Positions 14,935 through 23,870 of a stretch of DNA of 64,000 bases are shown here, one piece after another. Position 1 is the stretch's first letter, and each line of letters opens with the position of its first letter. The DNA is from a virus. The notes beneath the pieces were generated by a model. That model was not told where the DNA came from, ran no database searches, and saw nothing but the letters and a program-made list of their open reading frames with translations. The position numbers and the translations under genes were made by a program. The DNA lies in IMG/VR virus record IMGVR_UViG_3300017991_004328, positions 23,271 through 87,270 of that record; one strand, written 5' to 3'.

Positions 14935-15351
14935 ATGGCAAGCAAAATTGAACTAGAAACCCTTTCTCACTGCTCATATTCAATGCATGTGCATTTAGTT
15001 CTAGTCACAAAGTACCGCCGCAAGTGTATTGATCGCCAAGTCCTAAACCGCCTAAGAGAGATCTTCGAAGCCACAACCGCGAAATGGAACTGTCGGCTCT
15101 TGGAGTTCAACGGAGAACGGGACCATGTTCACTTGCTCATGGCCATCAACCCGACCATCCAACCATCTAAGCTCATCAACAACCTCAAGACAGTCTCATC
15201 CAGACTGATTCGCAAAGAATTTCAGAAGCGGCTTGAGAAAGTGTACAGAAAACCGGTGTTCTGGAGCCGCACCTACTGCCTCATAAACTGCGGAGGCGCT
15301 CCCCTGAGCATCATCAAGCAGTACATCGAAAACCAAGATGACCTCGATTAA
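14935..15351 (+). CDS. tnpA: TnpA, Y1 HUH transposase
   Basis: 138 residues, the normal IS200/IS605 TnpA size. It cuts and joins single-stranded ends of the element. HUH motif is HVHLL within RDHVHLLMAI (about residue 64), and the catalytic Tyr is in SIIKQYIENQ (about 130). Both are intact. It is divergent from tnpB and ends within the downstream boundary of the element; its stop overlaps the end of the minus-strand gene at 15348. Confidence 0.92.
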   Translation: MASKIELETLSHCSYSMHVHLVLVTKYRRKCIDRQVLNRLREIFEATTAKWNCRLLEFNGERDHVHLLMAINPTIQPSKLINNLKTVSSRLIRKEFQKRLEKVYRKPVFWSRTYCLINCGGAPLSIIKQYIENQDDLD

Positions 15352-15650
15352 CACCGCCGCGCTTCACCACCAGCCAACGAAAACCCTGTTTGGCTGGAGC
15401 ACTGCGCGGCATTTGGGTAGGCCCATTCAATCGCGTCTTGCGGAGTTTTGAACTTTTCGTCTGCTGTTGTGTACTTCCGTACACTCCTAATCTCCGATTG
15501 ATTGACCAGGTGGTACAACGCAAAAAACGCTTCTTGGGCATGCAGAACTGCATAAGCTTGTTCTTTAGGGACAACCAAAATAACTGTTTGGTTGTCAGGA
15601 CTGGGTTGAATCGTGACCGCTGGTTTTTCTTGGCAACAATATTTTTTCAT
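15348..15650 (-). CDS. Hypothetical protein, end altered by the insertion
   Basis: 100 residues from ATG 15650 after AGGGG. N-terminal half looks like an alpha/beta domain (VTIQPSPDNQTVILVVPKEQ); no family recognised. The last 15-20 codons lie inside the IS605-type element's right end, including its hairpin at 15370-15397, so the native C-terminus has probably been replaced. It overlaps the YkgJ-like gene by 56 bases. Confidence 0.5.
   Translation of the reverse strand: MKKYCCQEKPAVTIQPSPDNQTVILVVPKEQAYAVLHAQEAFFALYHLVNQSEIRSVRKYTTADEKFKTPQDAIEWAYPNAAQCSSQTGFSLAGGEARRC
15370..15397. repeat. Subterminal hairpin at the tnpA end of the element
   Basis: CCAGCCAA and TTGGCTGG form a perfect eight-bp stem with 12 unpaired bases, matching in size the hairpin at the other end. 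It lies 19 bases after the tnpA stop, where TnpA binding hairpins are expected. Confidence 0.65.
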
Positions 15651-16041
15651 TCACTGCCCCTAGATCTATTACTTTTTCTTGATCTGGTTCAATCCCAAAC
15701 TTACTAAACGCTACCGTGTACCACTCATTATTCACAGCTTCTTGCGCTTGCTCTTTGGTGATTTTCTTGCCTGCCAACGCCATCCCGATTTCACACAAAT
15801 AAAGGTTGCAAACCTTAGGACGACGAGACCTCTTCAATTTGCAACCTCGACGAGGTCTTTGATAGGGGCAAGAAAGATTAGCAGAGCGTCTCGGAAAGCG
15901 ATCGGTGATTTCTGGAACGTCTACCCAAAACTTACAACAGTTACCGCAACTGACTGGACACGGGATGTTTTCTAAGGGATTGCCGTCATCGTCGGCCAGG
16001 TACCGAATTACTTTTGTGGTGTCTTCGAATTTTGCCAACAT
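15595..16041 (-). CDS. YkgJ-like cysteine-cluster protein
   Basis: 148 residues. The N-terminal CPVSCGNCCKFW motif, followed by CPY, GCKL and VCNLYLCE, is the cysteine cluster of the YkgJ family (putative zinc or iron-sulfur chelators). No reaction is proven for the family. It starts at the stop of the nuclease gene upstream (16041), so the two are translationally coupled. Confidence 0.65.
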   Translation of the reverse strand: MLAKFEDTTKVIRYLADDDGNPLENIPCPVSCGNCCKFWVDVPEITDRFPRRSANLSCPYQRPRRGCKLKRSRRPKVCNLYLCEIGMALAGKKITKEQAQEAVNNEWYTVAFSKFGIEPDQEKVIDLGAVNEKILLPRKTSGHDSTQS

Positions 16042-16796
16042 TATTTTGTGTACCTACTGTTTTGATCTTTGAAGCAATGCTCTCGGTAGGAACAATACCC
16101 GCACCACTTGAATTTTAAGTTGCGAAAAAACCAATCCTCGTTCGTTCGCATCGCTTTCCTTACTTCAGCGGCCATTTCCCAAAACTTAGCAACCGTTTGC
16201 TTTATCTGATCCTCAGACACAGAAACAGAAATTACTTTTCCAGGCTCCAAAAAAACATACTCCCCTTTAGCCGGGATGCGAAACTTTTTTCTGGCCCAAT
16301 TAACGTAAGTAGGAATTTGGGGGCTGTTTAGTATTTCTTTCTTCGTCAGAGCCTTTTTGTTAGTTTTGTAGTCAACCACAACCAGTTCATTGTTCCTACT
16401 ATCTACTCGATCGGCTTTTCCTACCACCACCACGTCGTTGCCGATCGGGAGCTTGAACAACTGCTCTACGCTAACGATGTCTTGAGGATTTGGCTTAGGA
16501 GCGGTTTTGAGGTACCACAGAAGCATTCGTTTGATACGTTGCTTGTCAGGAGTAGTCAAGCCCTTCGATTGTCTCACAGCGGCTCTGAAGGATTCGGACA
16601 TCAACTTAGAAAGGTTTTCGTCGCTGTCTTGCTGGTGCTTGTGAAAAAGCTCTAACGCAAGGTGCGCCGTATTACCAATCTCCAACGCAGTACTAGGAGG
16701 CTCGGGCCTTTTCTGAACGTACTTATAAAGGTAAAGCCTACGACAATTGTGATAAGTTTCTAACTTAGATACCGAGGTGTAGAACTTGTAAGCCAT
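16041..16796 (-). CDS. PD-(D/E)XK nuclease with iron-sulfur cluster cysteines
   Basis: 251 residues, resembling the Cas4/RecB-type nuclease domain (PF12705-like). Motifs: SKLETYHNCRRLYLY (first cluster Cys), GNTAHLALELFH, GKADRVD with LVVVDYKTNKK as the catalytic D-x(n)-DYK, and CGYCSYREHC with three cluster cysteines at the C-terminus. Expected to act on DNA ends, in recombination or packaging. It is the gene after the portal, with a 32-base gap. Confidence 0.8.
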   Translation of the reverse strand: MAYKFYTSVSKLETYHNCRRLYLYKYVQKRPEPPSTALEIGNTAHLALELFHKHQQDSDENLSKLMSESFRAAVRQSKGLTTPDKQRIKRMLLWYLKTAPKPNPQDIVSVEQLFKLPIGNDVVVVGKADRVDSRNNELVVVDYKTNKKALTKKEILNSPQIPTYVNWARKKFRIPAKGEYVFLEPGKVISVSVSEDQIKQTVAKFWEMAAEVRKAMRTNEDWFFRNLKFKWCGYCSYREHCFKDQNSRYTK

Positions 16797-16828
16797 GCGC
16801 CTTCCTTTTTGCAGAAGGCGTACCGGCT

Positions 16829-18445
16829 TTAGGCAGAAAGAAGGAAGTTATCTTTTTTGGAAGGTCTTTTAGACGTCTTCAAAACAGACTCAACGTTTGC
16901 CTGCAACTCGGCTTGCTTTCGTTGAGTGATGTAAGGATTTACCTTAGACGCTTTTTTCGACGTTGTTTTGGTGTAGAAGTCGGGCTCTGGGTTAGCCTGG
17001 GCTTCAGCGTAAGCTTCCTCTTCCTTTTTGTTCCTTCTTTCGGTCTCAAGATCCACACCAGCACCAACCGCGTACGTGCGATCGCTAAGAATCCCTCTTT
17101 CTTTTAGATCTCGCCAAACACCTAGCAGAGCAGTGTCCTGCGTCGATTCAAGATTCTTAGCCCAACGAATTTTAGGAACGATTAGCTTACGCTCTTCGGG
17201 CTTATCGATCCTAATCCGATGCTCCAGTTGAGACTGCGGGCGTTCGTAAAAGTCATGCATTTCCGCAATCGGCTTACAAATCTTCTCGATAAGCCAACCG
17301 TACTCCCACGCCTCACGAAAAGAGTTGAGCCGATCAATAAGCGTTTGAAGACCTGCAACCGCCGCTGCAAAACTTGTCTCACCAACTAAGAAACTTTTCG
17401 CCATACCCATAGCTAGCAACTTCACACGTTCGATAAATTCCCACTCCCGAGAAATTAGCATCGCTTTGTCCGCAACACCGATGTAATCGATCGAGACAAA
17501 CGGGTGCGTCACGATCGCAGCAAGCGGATCTACTTCCGCCATACTAAGCTGTTCCATGAACGCATCGACGTCTTCGTCCGTTGGCATCCACCCGTTAGGG
17601 CTGGGGTCTCCTAGTTTGATTAAACGCACAGGAGCAGCGTTGCGTTGACTTACAGCCAGGCTTGCGTTGACCGTAAAATCTTCGTACATCGTTGAGCGGA
17701 ACAACCGGGTGTAAAAGCTCTCTCCACGAACTTTGTCGCTGGTGCTTTGCCGTGGGAAATAACCTGTATTTAGGTTATCGAGCAGAATTTTTTGTCCGCT
17801 TCGAAAAGCGTTTACTAAGCTCGAAGGCAACGCACGTACGAACCGCTGCACTCGCGGGTCAGGGGAATTTATTAAATTTAGAATTTCTGGGGTCGGATGC
17901 ATCCACAACAAAGGCTGGTCCGCTACCAATCCCAATCCCTGCACCTCAATGTAGTCAGGGTTGTGAGAGATTACTCTTTCCCAATAACCTTTGTTGCTGT
18001 TGAAAATGTTGTGCGGGATAAATTCCCCGGTAACCAAGAAGTCTCGGGTAAACGTAGGAAACTTAGGAACGAGGTTGAGATCGGTAAACATGTCCTCGTA
18101 CAGGTTTCTAACAGTGGTATCTTCAATGCCATCGATTTCAAAATTGCTCCAAGGCAATTCTGCGTAAACGTCAGTTCCGATCGCAATCGTGGGGTCCCTG
18201 CGATACATGTCTCTAAAAACAGAATTTGCAATAGCTCGTTCTTTGGGGAAGTAAAACTTATCAGGTGTAGAGTAACGATAGTCGTAGAATAAGGGACTTT
18301 GAGAAATAGAGTTTGTCGCGCCACTGCCTGAAGTAGCTCCACCAGGCAAAACCGAAGCGGTTTTTGGGAACGCTTTGGGAAGCTTCTTCCCTCCCGTTCT
18401 TAGGATTCTTGGCGCTGGAGGAGTGTACTTTTTCTTCTTAGCCAT
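16829..18445 (-). CDS. Portal protein
   Basis: 538 residues. Portal proteins form the dodecameric vertex channel through which terminase pumps DNA. Long length, position after terminase, and typical segments (YYSTPDK-like start, MYRRDPTIAIGTDVYAEL, FLVTGEFIPHNIFN, WLIEKICKPIAEMHDF near the C-terminus, stem region) support it; the Lys-rich tail (SKKASKVNPYITQRKQAEL) is disordered. No nuclease or protease motif is present. The N-terminus is basic and low complexity. Confidence 0.75.
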   Translation of the reverse strand: MAKKKKYTPPAPRILRTGGKKLPKAFPKTASVLPGGATSGSGATNSISQSPLFYDYRYSTPDKFYFPKERAIANSVFRDMYRRDPTIAIGTDVYAELPWSNFEIDGIEDTTVRNLYEDMFTDLNLVPKFPTFTRDFLVTGEFIPHNIFNSNKGYWERVISHNPDYIEVQGLGLVADQPLLWMHPTPEILNLINSPDPRVQRFVRALPSSLVNAFRSGQKILLDNLNTGYFPRQSTSDKVRGESFYTRLFRSTMYEDFTVNASLAVSQRNAAPVRLIKLGDPSPNGWMPTDEDVDAFMEQLSMAEVDPLAAIVTHPFVSIDYIGVADKAMLISREWEFIERVKLLAMGMAKSFLVGETSFAAAVAGLQTLIDRLNSFREAWEYGWLIEKICKPIAEMHDFYERPQSQLEHRIRIDKPEERKLIVPKIRWAKNLESTQDTALLGVWRDLKERGILSDRTYAVGAGVDLETERRNKKEEEAYAEAQANPEPDFYTKTTSKKASKVNPYITQRKQAELQANVESVLKTSKRPSKKDNFLLSA

Positions 18446-18463
18446 ACTTGGCTACCTTTCGGG

Positions 18464-18673
18464 TTACTGAGTTCGACAGATCAAACCTAAGTCGATGCTC
18501 AACCCTCTACCAAAAAATGCTTGTACAACCGCTTCACGGGCGTGCTTCGATCTCATACCCATAGCTTCAAGAGTTGCACGAGCGTTTGCCAAAGGACCTA
18601 AAAACTGAACCCCTTGATCACTTACGTAGGTGTAGGATCGTGACGCTGTGTCATAAACCAAACGTCCTTGCAT
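18464..18673 (-). CDS. Small hypothetical head-module protein
   Basis: 69 residues between the portal gene and a larger structural-like gene, with gaps of 18 and nine bases. Begins MQGRLVYDTASRSYTYVSD, then a helix ARATLEAMGMRSKHAREAV. No family recognised; location suggests a minor head or regulatory component. Confidence 0.55.
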   Translation of the reverse strand: MQGRLVYDTASRSYTYVSDQGVQFLGPLANARATLEAMGMRSKHAREAVVQAFFGRGLSIDLGLICRTQ

Positions 18674-18682
18674 TGTCGCCTC

Positions 18683-19846
18683 CTACCACACCAGCTTAGC
18701 AGACAGTTGGTTGATATGGGCTGTCTTCAACAAAGCTTCCGCTTGGTCAAGGGCAGCAATCGACTCTGCTACCTTAGGATAAGTCTCGCCGCTAAGCTTG
18801 TTGCCAATTGCTTTGATCTTTTCCCAAAGGCCCTTGAAGAAATTTTTCACCTTAGTGAAAAGTTGGCTTTGCTTACGCGGATTCGGATTTTCTCTGAACG
18901 GGAAAACCGAAAGAACATTTTCCGCAGACCGGTTCGTTTCCTGAACGGTCTCTTTCCATTGTTCAAGCGCTTCGTAAACAGCCCCAACAATCTTAGGGTG
19001 ATTTTCGTTCACCTGTTCAAGAATATTTCTAAGCGCGTTCAACTCATCTGCGGGCGTTGGGGGCTTACCTTCCTCATCGAGGGTACGTCGAAAAGCAGCG
19101 ATCTTTCCTTTGTACTGCGTAAACACAACTTGATCTAACTCTTCTAAGTCTTGTTGAATCGTATCCATACTTAGAAAAGCGTTTTTTAGTTCGTCTTGCT
19201 GATCTTTCTTTAAGGTACTAAGTTGAGCAGCCAAAGGCTTCAATTGCTCGTCTTTTATTTTCTTTATCTGCGCAGTCAGTTCTTGCTCCATCTCTCGGAG
19301 CCCTTCAAGGTTATTGAGCATCTGAGACAATTGCTCATCGGCTTCTTCCACGTCGCCTACATCCGGGGCTACGTCTCCTAACCCCTTCGGGGCACGCGTA
19401 AGCTCTTTGTACCGGTAGCCCTCGGGGTACTCTTCGGGGACAACCTTAATTGGTTCGTTCTCAGGGGGATCGTACTTTTGGCCCAGCAAAGACATAGCTG
19501 CTTGCCGCATGTGATGTGCGTAAGCTAAGCTTTCTGTGGCGTCTTGGCTAAACTGGTTCTCACGAACCGTCAGCGAACCAAACAGTGGGTCCTCGACATC
19601 GACTTCGTCTTTGTTGATTGCCGCCACACGCACTAGGGAGCCCGTAGACAGTTGCGCCCACTGGCCCGGTGTGACGAAAGGACCCTTCGTCTCAAGGGCA
19701 TGTACGGCTTCTTGTGCCTTCTCGACGGCATTCTCAGCCTTACGTTCTGTTATCTCGTACTGTTCCACCAAGAGGTCTTCAACCTCAGGCCAAGACCAAC
19801 CTAGCAACCAATACGCTTGGGCGATCTGTTCAACAGGCGTGTCCAT
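18683..19846 (-). CDS. Coiled-coil head-module protein
   Basis: 387 residues. An N-terminal helical segment (AQAYWLLGWSWPEVEDLLVEQ) and a small beta domain (LSTGSLVRVAAINKDEVDV) precede a long coiled coil (about 165-260, EQELTAQIKKIKDEQ and so on) and a helical C-terminus. Its place next to the portal suggests a structural or assembly function. No family is recognised. Confidence 0.55.
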   Translation of the reverse strand: MDTPVEQIAQAYWLLGWSWPEVEDLLVEQYEITERKAENAVEKAQEAVHALETKGPFVTPGQWAQLSTGSLVRVAAINKDEVDVEDPLFGSLTVRENQFSQDATESLAYAHHMRQAAMSLLGQKYDPPENEPIKVVPEEYPEGYRYKELTRAPKGLGDVAPDVGDVEEADEQLSQMLNNLEGLREMEQELTAQIKKIKDEQLKPLAAQLSTLKKDQQDELKNAFLSMDTIQQDLEELDQVVFTQYKGKIAAFRRTLDEEGKPPTPADELNALRNILEQVNENHPKIVGAVYEALEQWKETVQETNRSAENVLSVFPFRENPNPRKQSQLFTKVKNFFKGLWEKIKAIGNKLSGETYPKVAESIAALDQAEALLKTAHINQLSAKLVW

Positions 19847-19862
19847 TAGAAGCTCCTGCTAC

Positions 19863-20723
19863 TTAGATTTCTTTTATGTCTTTGACACCGCGCTCCATCA
19901 AAACGTCTACGATTGCGTTAGACCACGCGGCTTCCCAGGCATCAACAGCTTTCTGAATTCCGCGATCACCGTTCAGCATTTCGTAAATGTGCTTCTGGTC
20001 TTCTGGGGTAATCAAATGATCCCAGTCACCATCCATAAAAGTTATACCATGACCAAGAGCAGTCATCCACAAAAGATAGTTGGCGTCGGGCAGTTCAGCA
20101 TTTTCATCGTTCATAAAACCCATTACGTGCTTATCGATAAAAGCGTCTAGCGCAGTATCAGCCTTATCAGAAGCTGCTTGCAATTCAGGGTTGTTTGCCA
20201 AGTCCTCTAGAAAATCAAAATCGTCCATCCAATCTTCGGCGTTGGTGCCATGCAACTGACTTTCGGCTTCTATTCGAGCGTAGTCATACAAAAACTCAGG
20301 GTCGCTGATATCGCCTTCCATCGCTTTCTTTTTTAGTGACGCCTTTCGCATTTCAGCTTCCTCCACAAAACACGGTTGATTGTTTTCAATTCCTAACGAT
20401 TCACACGTACCGCCCACCAATTCCAACACCAAGTCAGCGTAGCATGACCAGCGTTCCTTAGTTCCTGGCTGCGCGTTGTGGACAACCTTAGCAACCCGAT
20501 ACTCATTTTGTTCTTTCCTAAGAAAGACAATGTCAATCGGAAAACTAACGCTACCCATGTGAAACGTTGTTTGGTGCGGGGTGTTGAAAACAAAAAGTAA
20601 GCCTTCGTTAGAAGGCAAAGAGGCAACACCCTGCAAGCCCGTTGTCAGTTCTTGCTGTGTTTGCGCCAACGCAACGTTGAACGTTGCTGACCCAAAACTT
20701 ACTTTTGTTTGCAGGGTGGCCAT
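19863..20723 (-). CDS. DUF192 domain protein in the head module
   Basis: 286 residues. Residues 1-125 match DUF192: FGSATFNVALAQTQQELTTGL, LLFVFNTPHQTTFHMGSVSFPIDIVFL and a C-terminal GTCESLGI turn. The DUF192 fold is a small beta protein of unknown function, usually exported and free-standing. Here it is fused to about 160 residues of acidic helical sequence. The gene sits between the portal-side gene and the 1045-residue head-associated protein. Function unknown. Confidence 0.65.
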   Translation of the reverse strand: MATLQTKVSFGSATFNVALAQTQQELTTGLQGVASLPSNEGLLFVFNTPHQTTFHMGSVSFPIDIVFLRKEQNEYRVAKVVHNAQPGTKERWSCYADLVLELVGGTCESLGIENNQPCFVEEAEMRKASLKKKAMEGDISDPEFLYDYARIEAESQLHGTNAEDWMDDFDFLEDLANNPELQAASDKADTALDAFIDKHVMGFMNDENAELPDANYLLWMTALGHGITFMDGDWDHLITPEDQKHIYEMLNGDRGIQKAVDAWEAAWSNAIVDVLMERGVKDIKEI

Positions 20724-20732
20724 TGTCTATTC

Positions 20733-23700
20733 CTAAATTTTTTCCCAGAAGTCGTAAGCCTGCTCCGGGGTGATATCCCCGTTGCTGACCGCGTAGCCAA
20801 TCGTCATTCCACGCTTCCATATCGTTGCTGCGTCTTGCGCGTCGAGCCCCCAGTCTTCTAAAGCCTTTGCTGCGGAAGGCTCAAACACACCTACACGCAT
20901 CCACTCTTCGGCGTCTTCTACATCAGGATATTCGTCCATCCAATCTTGAGCAGTTTGTTCAATATCGTTACCATGAAATCTTTTACCCATGGACTGCAGA
21001 AGATTCACAAATTCGTCAAGTTCATCATCTTCATCATCGTCCATGGGATCACGGACAAACTCTTCAAAATCGTCGGCAACCTCGTCCCAGTCAACTTCGT
21101 CGAGATCAATATCAACACCCTCAATTCCGCCCATTGCGTGAACGTAATCATCGATCGCATCTGCAAGCTTTCTCAGCGACTCTGCTTCTTTAGCCAAAGA
21201 AACAACGTCGTGGTACATACCTTGATCATTCAACAGCCAACGAGACACCTCATCGGTGTCCCAACCCGCACGACGACGAATCTCGCTGCTGCGTTTTCGA
21301 ACTGGTATTTTTCGGCCAACGCGGCGGGAAGGCTTACGGGTGCGAGAAGACAACTTGTTTGTTCGGCGTCTGATCATTTTTTTAGCCTTTCTTTTTTTTG
21401 AGCTTTCTTTTTCTTCGGGGGGAGGCCAACCACCGTAAAGTTCTTTCCACGAATCTAACTCTTCTTGAATATGTTCCTTGCCCCGCTTGCTAGCAAGCAT
21501 CGCATCTACAAACTCGCGTGCTGTCATCGTATAAGAACGTCCGTCTACATTTTCCGTTAATACGTCATACGCTTCATCGCCCCACTCTTCCTCCAACTCC
21601 TTGACGTAATCCTTATCTTCCATCAATAAATTTGTTGTGATTTCGTAAGCACCTTCAAGAGCATCTTGGTCAGAGCCGGTCCAATCTGCCACTAGTGCCC
21701 CGGCGTAACTAAGATAGCCTTCTTGACTCCACGTAATCCCAACAAAAACAGGGTCTGAAGGGTCTTCAGGCAATCCGATCTCGGACTCCTTCAACATCAC
21801 AGCCCCCAACACCCGCTCAAAATCTTCTTTAGCTCCCGCTTTCCGTCTAATCATTTTGTCTCCCTTAAACTTTGCAAGCTTTCGCTTAGCTGCTGTAGCG
21901 GGGAGCTTCTTGATTGTCTCAGCCAAAAGCTCACCCTGGTACAACAAGTTTTGAATTTCCTTACTTGCAGCTTGAGTCACGTCAACACGTTCGAGCATGT
22001 TCAAAAAGTCTTGAGCCACTTTCTGGGCCTGTCCTACGTCAACTTGCGCTTTTCGTTGATGTGCCAAAGCCAGGCGAATCTTTGTTTTCACCTTAGCGAC
22101 ACGGCGAGAGGCTAATTTGTTAGATCGTCTGCGTTGCAACACACTCTTCATTTTCTTTGTCTTCTTTCTTTTGTCACAAGACTTCGCCAACCGCCGGCGC
22201 TTAGCCCGCAACCTCGCCAACTCCAACGCGGGACCACCCATGTCCTCAAACTCAACAAATTCGCGATACTGCTCTGTGGGCCGCTCTTCCATATTGGTGT
22301 CTTCCTTGCCGTGCCAGAGGTCGTCCCAAATTGACTTTACCTCTGCCCATGTGTCGCTCTCTTTGACACGTTGGAGCCACTGTTTGATATTGGGCAACGA
22401 CGGAACCCAATCGCGAATGGCTTCAGCCAATTCCTTCTTCTCGGTCTCTAATGCTTGGGCAAAAGCTAACTTACGCGCAGCCTCTTTTGCGTCGTTCTTT
22501 TTCTCAAACACTTCTGTGGACGCAACGGTAACCGACTTGTCGAGAACGTTTGCCTTGTAGCCACCTTCGACCTTATAGATCTTGGCCTGGTAACTTTTGG
22601 GTTCGCGCATCATCGTATTTTCCTTATCTTGGTTAGCAGGTCTTGAACGCACAGACAGATTCGGATTGCGCAAACTAGCAGCGGTTTCATCGCTGTCCTC
22701 TTCGCTAGTGTTTTCATTTTCCTCGGTGTCGGAATCATTTTCGTCATCCTCCCACCAAGAGTCTTGTGCAGCGGTAATTTCGTCTTCGTGTTCTTCCTCA
22801 ACCCTTTTAGCAGCTATGCTTTCTAAGTCGTACACAACAATCCCATCTTCTGTCAGCACAATAGGATGATTATAAGTTTCCGCAAACCAATAGGACAACT
22901 CCGGGTTATCGTGCGCCTCTGCATGATTAACAATGTCCGAAGGGTTAAATTCCGCAGCTAACAACTCAAACGCCTCGGAAAGTTCGTCAGGGCTTGGATC
23001 GTCTACAGCATAACCTAACTCATTAAGGGAGTGTTCTACATATTCAGTAGTCACTCCTCCTTTGAGGTAGTCTTTCTCAATAGTTTTCGCAAGCTCGTTT
23101 TGGGCAGCTTCCGTACGCATATCGATCGGGTCTACAATAGGAGTGAACACCCAAACTGACCCGTCATCACCTGCGTACTGCTCTGCTACAGCCCAATCAA
23201 CAGTACCGTAAATGTGCATACCAGTTTCTAAATCTTGCCTACTCGCCCTACCGTGGACGTACCAGCCCTCAGGAAGCTCATCCCAAATTTTTAGGTTTTT
23301 CACCTGCTCTAGAACAGGATGATCTGCACTAGACTTTTTAGGCATTTCGTTTTTGACGTTTGGGTTTTTCACCTTACGCTTTACTTCCTTCTGGTATTCG
23401 GAAGTCTCATTGCGAGAAGGCATCTTTTGTTTTGGAAGTGCCTGCAAAGCCGTTTTGCTTTCACCCAAAGGCAACCCGTGTAGCAAGATCCAATTGTTGA
23501 TTTGCGCGGCAATAGAGGCGGACTTACTTTTCAGCAAGTCGTCATAGAAGCTTTCGTCAAGACTACCGTGCTCGTTGACGTAGCTTACCAACTCCAAGAT
23601 CGCTTCGTCTGTTTCTGTCTGCGAGCTGTTCAAATTGTCTTGAACTCTGATCTCAGCCGACGCAAGACCCATCGTAAAAGCGTCTTGTTCTGTCTCCCCC

Positions 23701-23870
23701 AACTTAGTAAGAATGGTTTCGTACCACTCTGAATCAAGACGCTTGTCAACACTCTTTGCCAAAGCTAACGTAAGAGCATCGTCTATCGTCATATCCAAGA
23801 CAGAATCTAAGTCACTAGGCGTGGCAACAGAAATCGAATCGCCGAAAACGTCTTGCGCCGAGATTTTCAT
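20733..23870 (-). CDS. Large head-associated protein with ART-like segment
   Basis: 1045 residues. Residues of about 203-370 resemble the phage ADP-ribosyltransferase-like group: WYVHGRASRQDLETGMHIYG, TVDWAVAEQYAG, VWVFTPIVDPIDMR, then a tail reading IVVYDLES. The rest alternates acidic helical segments with at least four very basic patches (for example QRRRSNKLASRRVAKVK and RRRTNKLSSRTRKPSRR). Such patches recall DNA-binding or cleavage linkers in internal head proteins. A packaged, possibly processed protein like T4 Alt is a hypothesis from position, size and the ART-like part. No catalytic residue is certain. Confidence 0.45.
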   Translation of the reverse strand: MKISAQDVFGDSISVATPSDLDSVLDMTIDDALTLALAKSVDKRLDSEWYETILTKLGETEQDAFTMGLASAEIRVQDNLNSSQTETDEAILELVSYVNEHGSLDESFYDDLLKSKSASIAAQINNWILLHGLPLGESKTALQALPKQKMPSRNETSEYQKEVKRKVKNPNVKNEMPKKSSADHPVLEQVKNLKIWDELPEGWYVHGRASRQDLETGMHIYGTVDWAVAEQYAGDDGSVWVFTPIVDPIDMRTEAAQNELAKTIEKDYLKGGVTTEYVEHSLNELGYAVDDPSPDELSEAFELLAAEFNPSDIVNHAEAHDNPELSYWFAETYNHPIVLTEDGIVVYDLESIAAKRVEEEHEDEITAAQDSWWEDDENDSDTEENENTSEEDSDETAASLRNPNLSVRSRPANQDKENTMMREPKSYQAKIYKVEGGYKANVLDKSVTVASTEVFEKKNDAKEAARKLAFAQALETEKKELAEAIRDWVPSLPNIKQWLQRVKESDTWAEVKSIWDDLWHGKEDTNMEERPTEQYREFVEFEDMGGPALELARLRAKRRRLAKSCDKRKKTKKMKSVLQRRRSNKLASRRVAKVKTKIRLALAHQRKAQVDVGQAQKVAQDFLNMLERVDVTQAASKEIQNLLYQGELLAETIKKLPATAAKRKLAKFKGDKMIRRKAGAKEDFERVLGAVMLKESEIGLPEDPSDPVFVGITWSQEGYLSYAGALVADWTGSDQDALEGAYEITTNLLMEDKDYVKELEEEWGDEAYDVLTENVDGRSYTMTAREFVDAMLASKRGKEHIQEELDSWKELYGGWPPPEEKESSKKRKAKKMIRRRTNKLSSRTRKPSRRVGRKIPVRKRSSEIRRRAGWDTDEVSRWLLNDQGMYHDVVSLAKEAESLRKLADAIDDYVHAMGGIEGVDIDLDEVDWDEVADDFEEFVRDPMDDDEDDELDEFVNLLQSMGKRFHGNDIEQTAQDWMDEYPDVEDAEEWMRVGVFEPSAAKALEDWGLDAQDAATIWKRGMTIGYAVSNGDITPEQAYDFWEKI

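Larger units (their letters stand above)
13600..15400. mobile_element. IS605-type element (TnpA and TnpB, divergent)
   Basis: About 1.8 kb with divergent tnpB (minus) and tnpA (plus), the standard IS605 layout. Both ends carry a 28-base subterminal hairpin with an eight-bp stem: CCACCTGA/TCAGGTGG (13607-13634) and CCAGCCAA/TTGGCTGG (15370-15397). Such hairpins are recognised as single strands by TnpA. Both genes keep their catalytic residues, so the element may still be mobile. Base composition is GC-richer than the phage. Exact ends cannot be fixed without an empty site. Confidence 0.8.
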
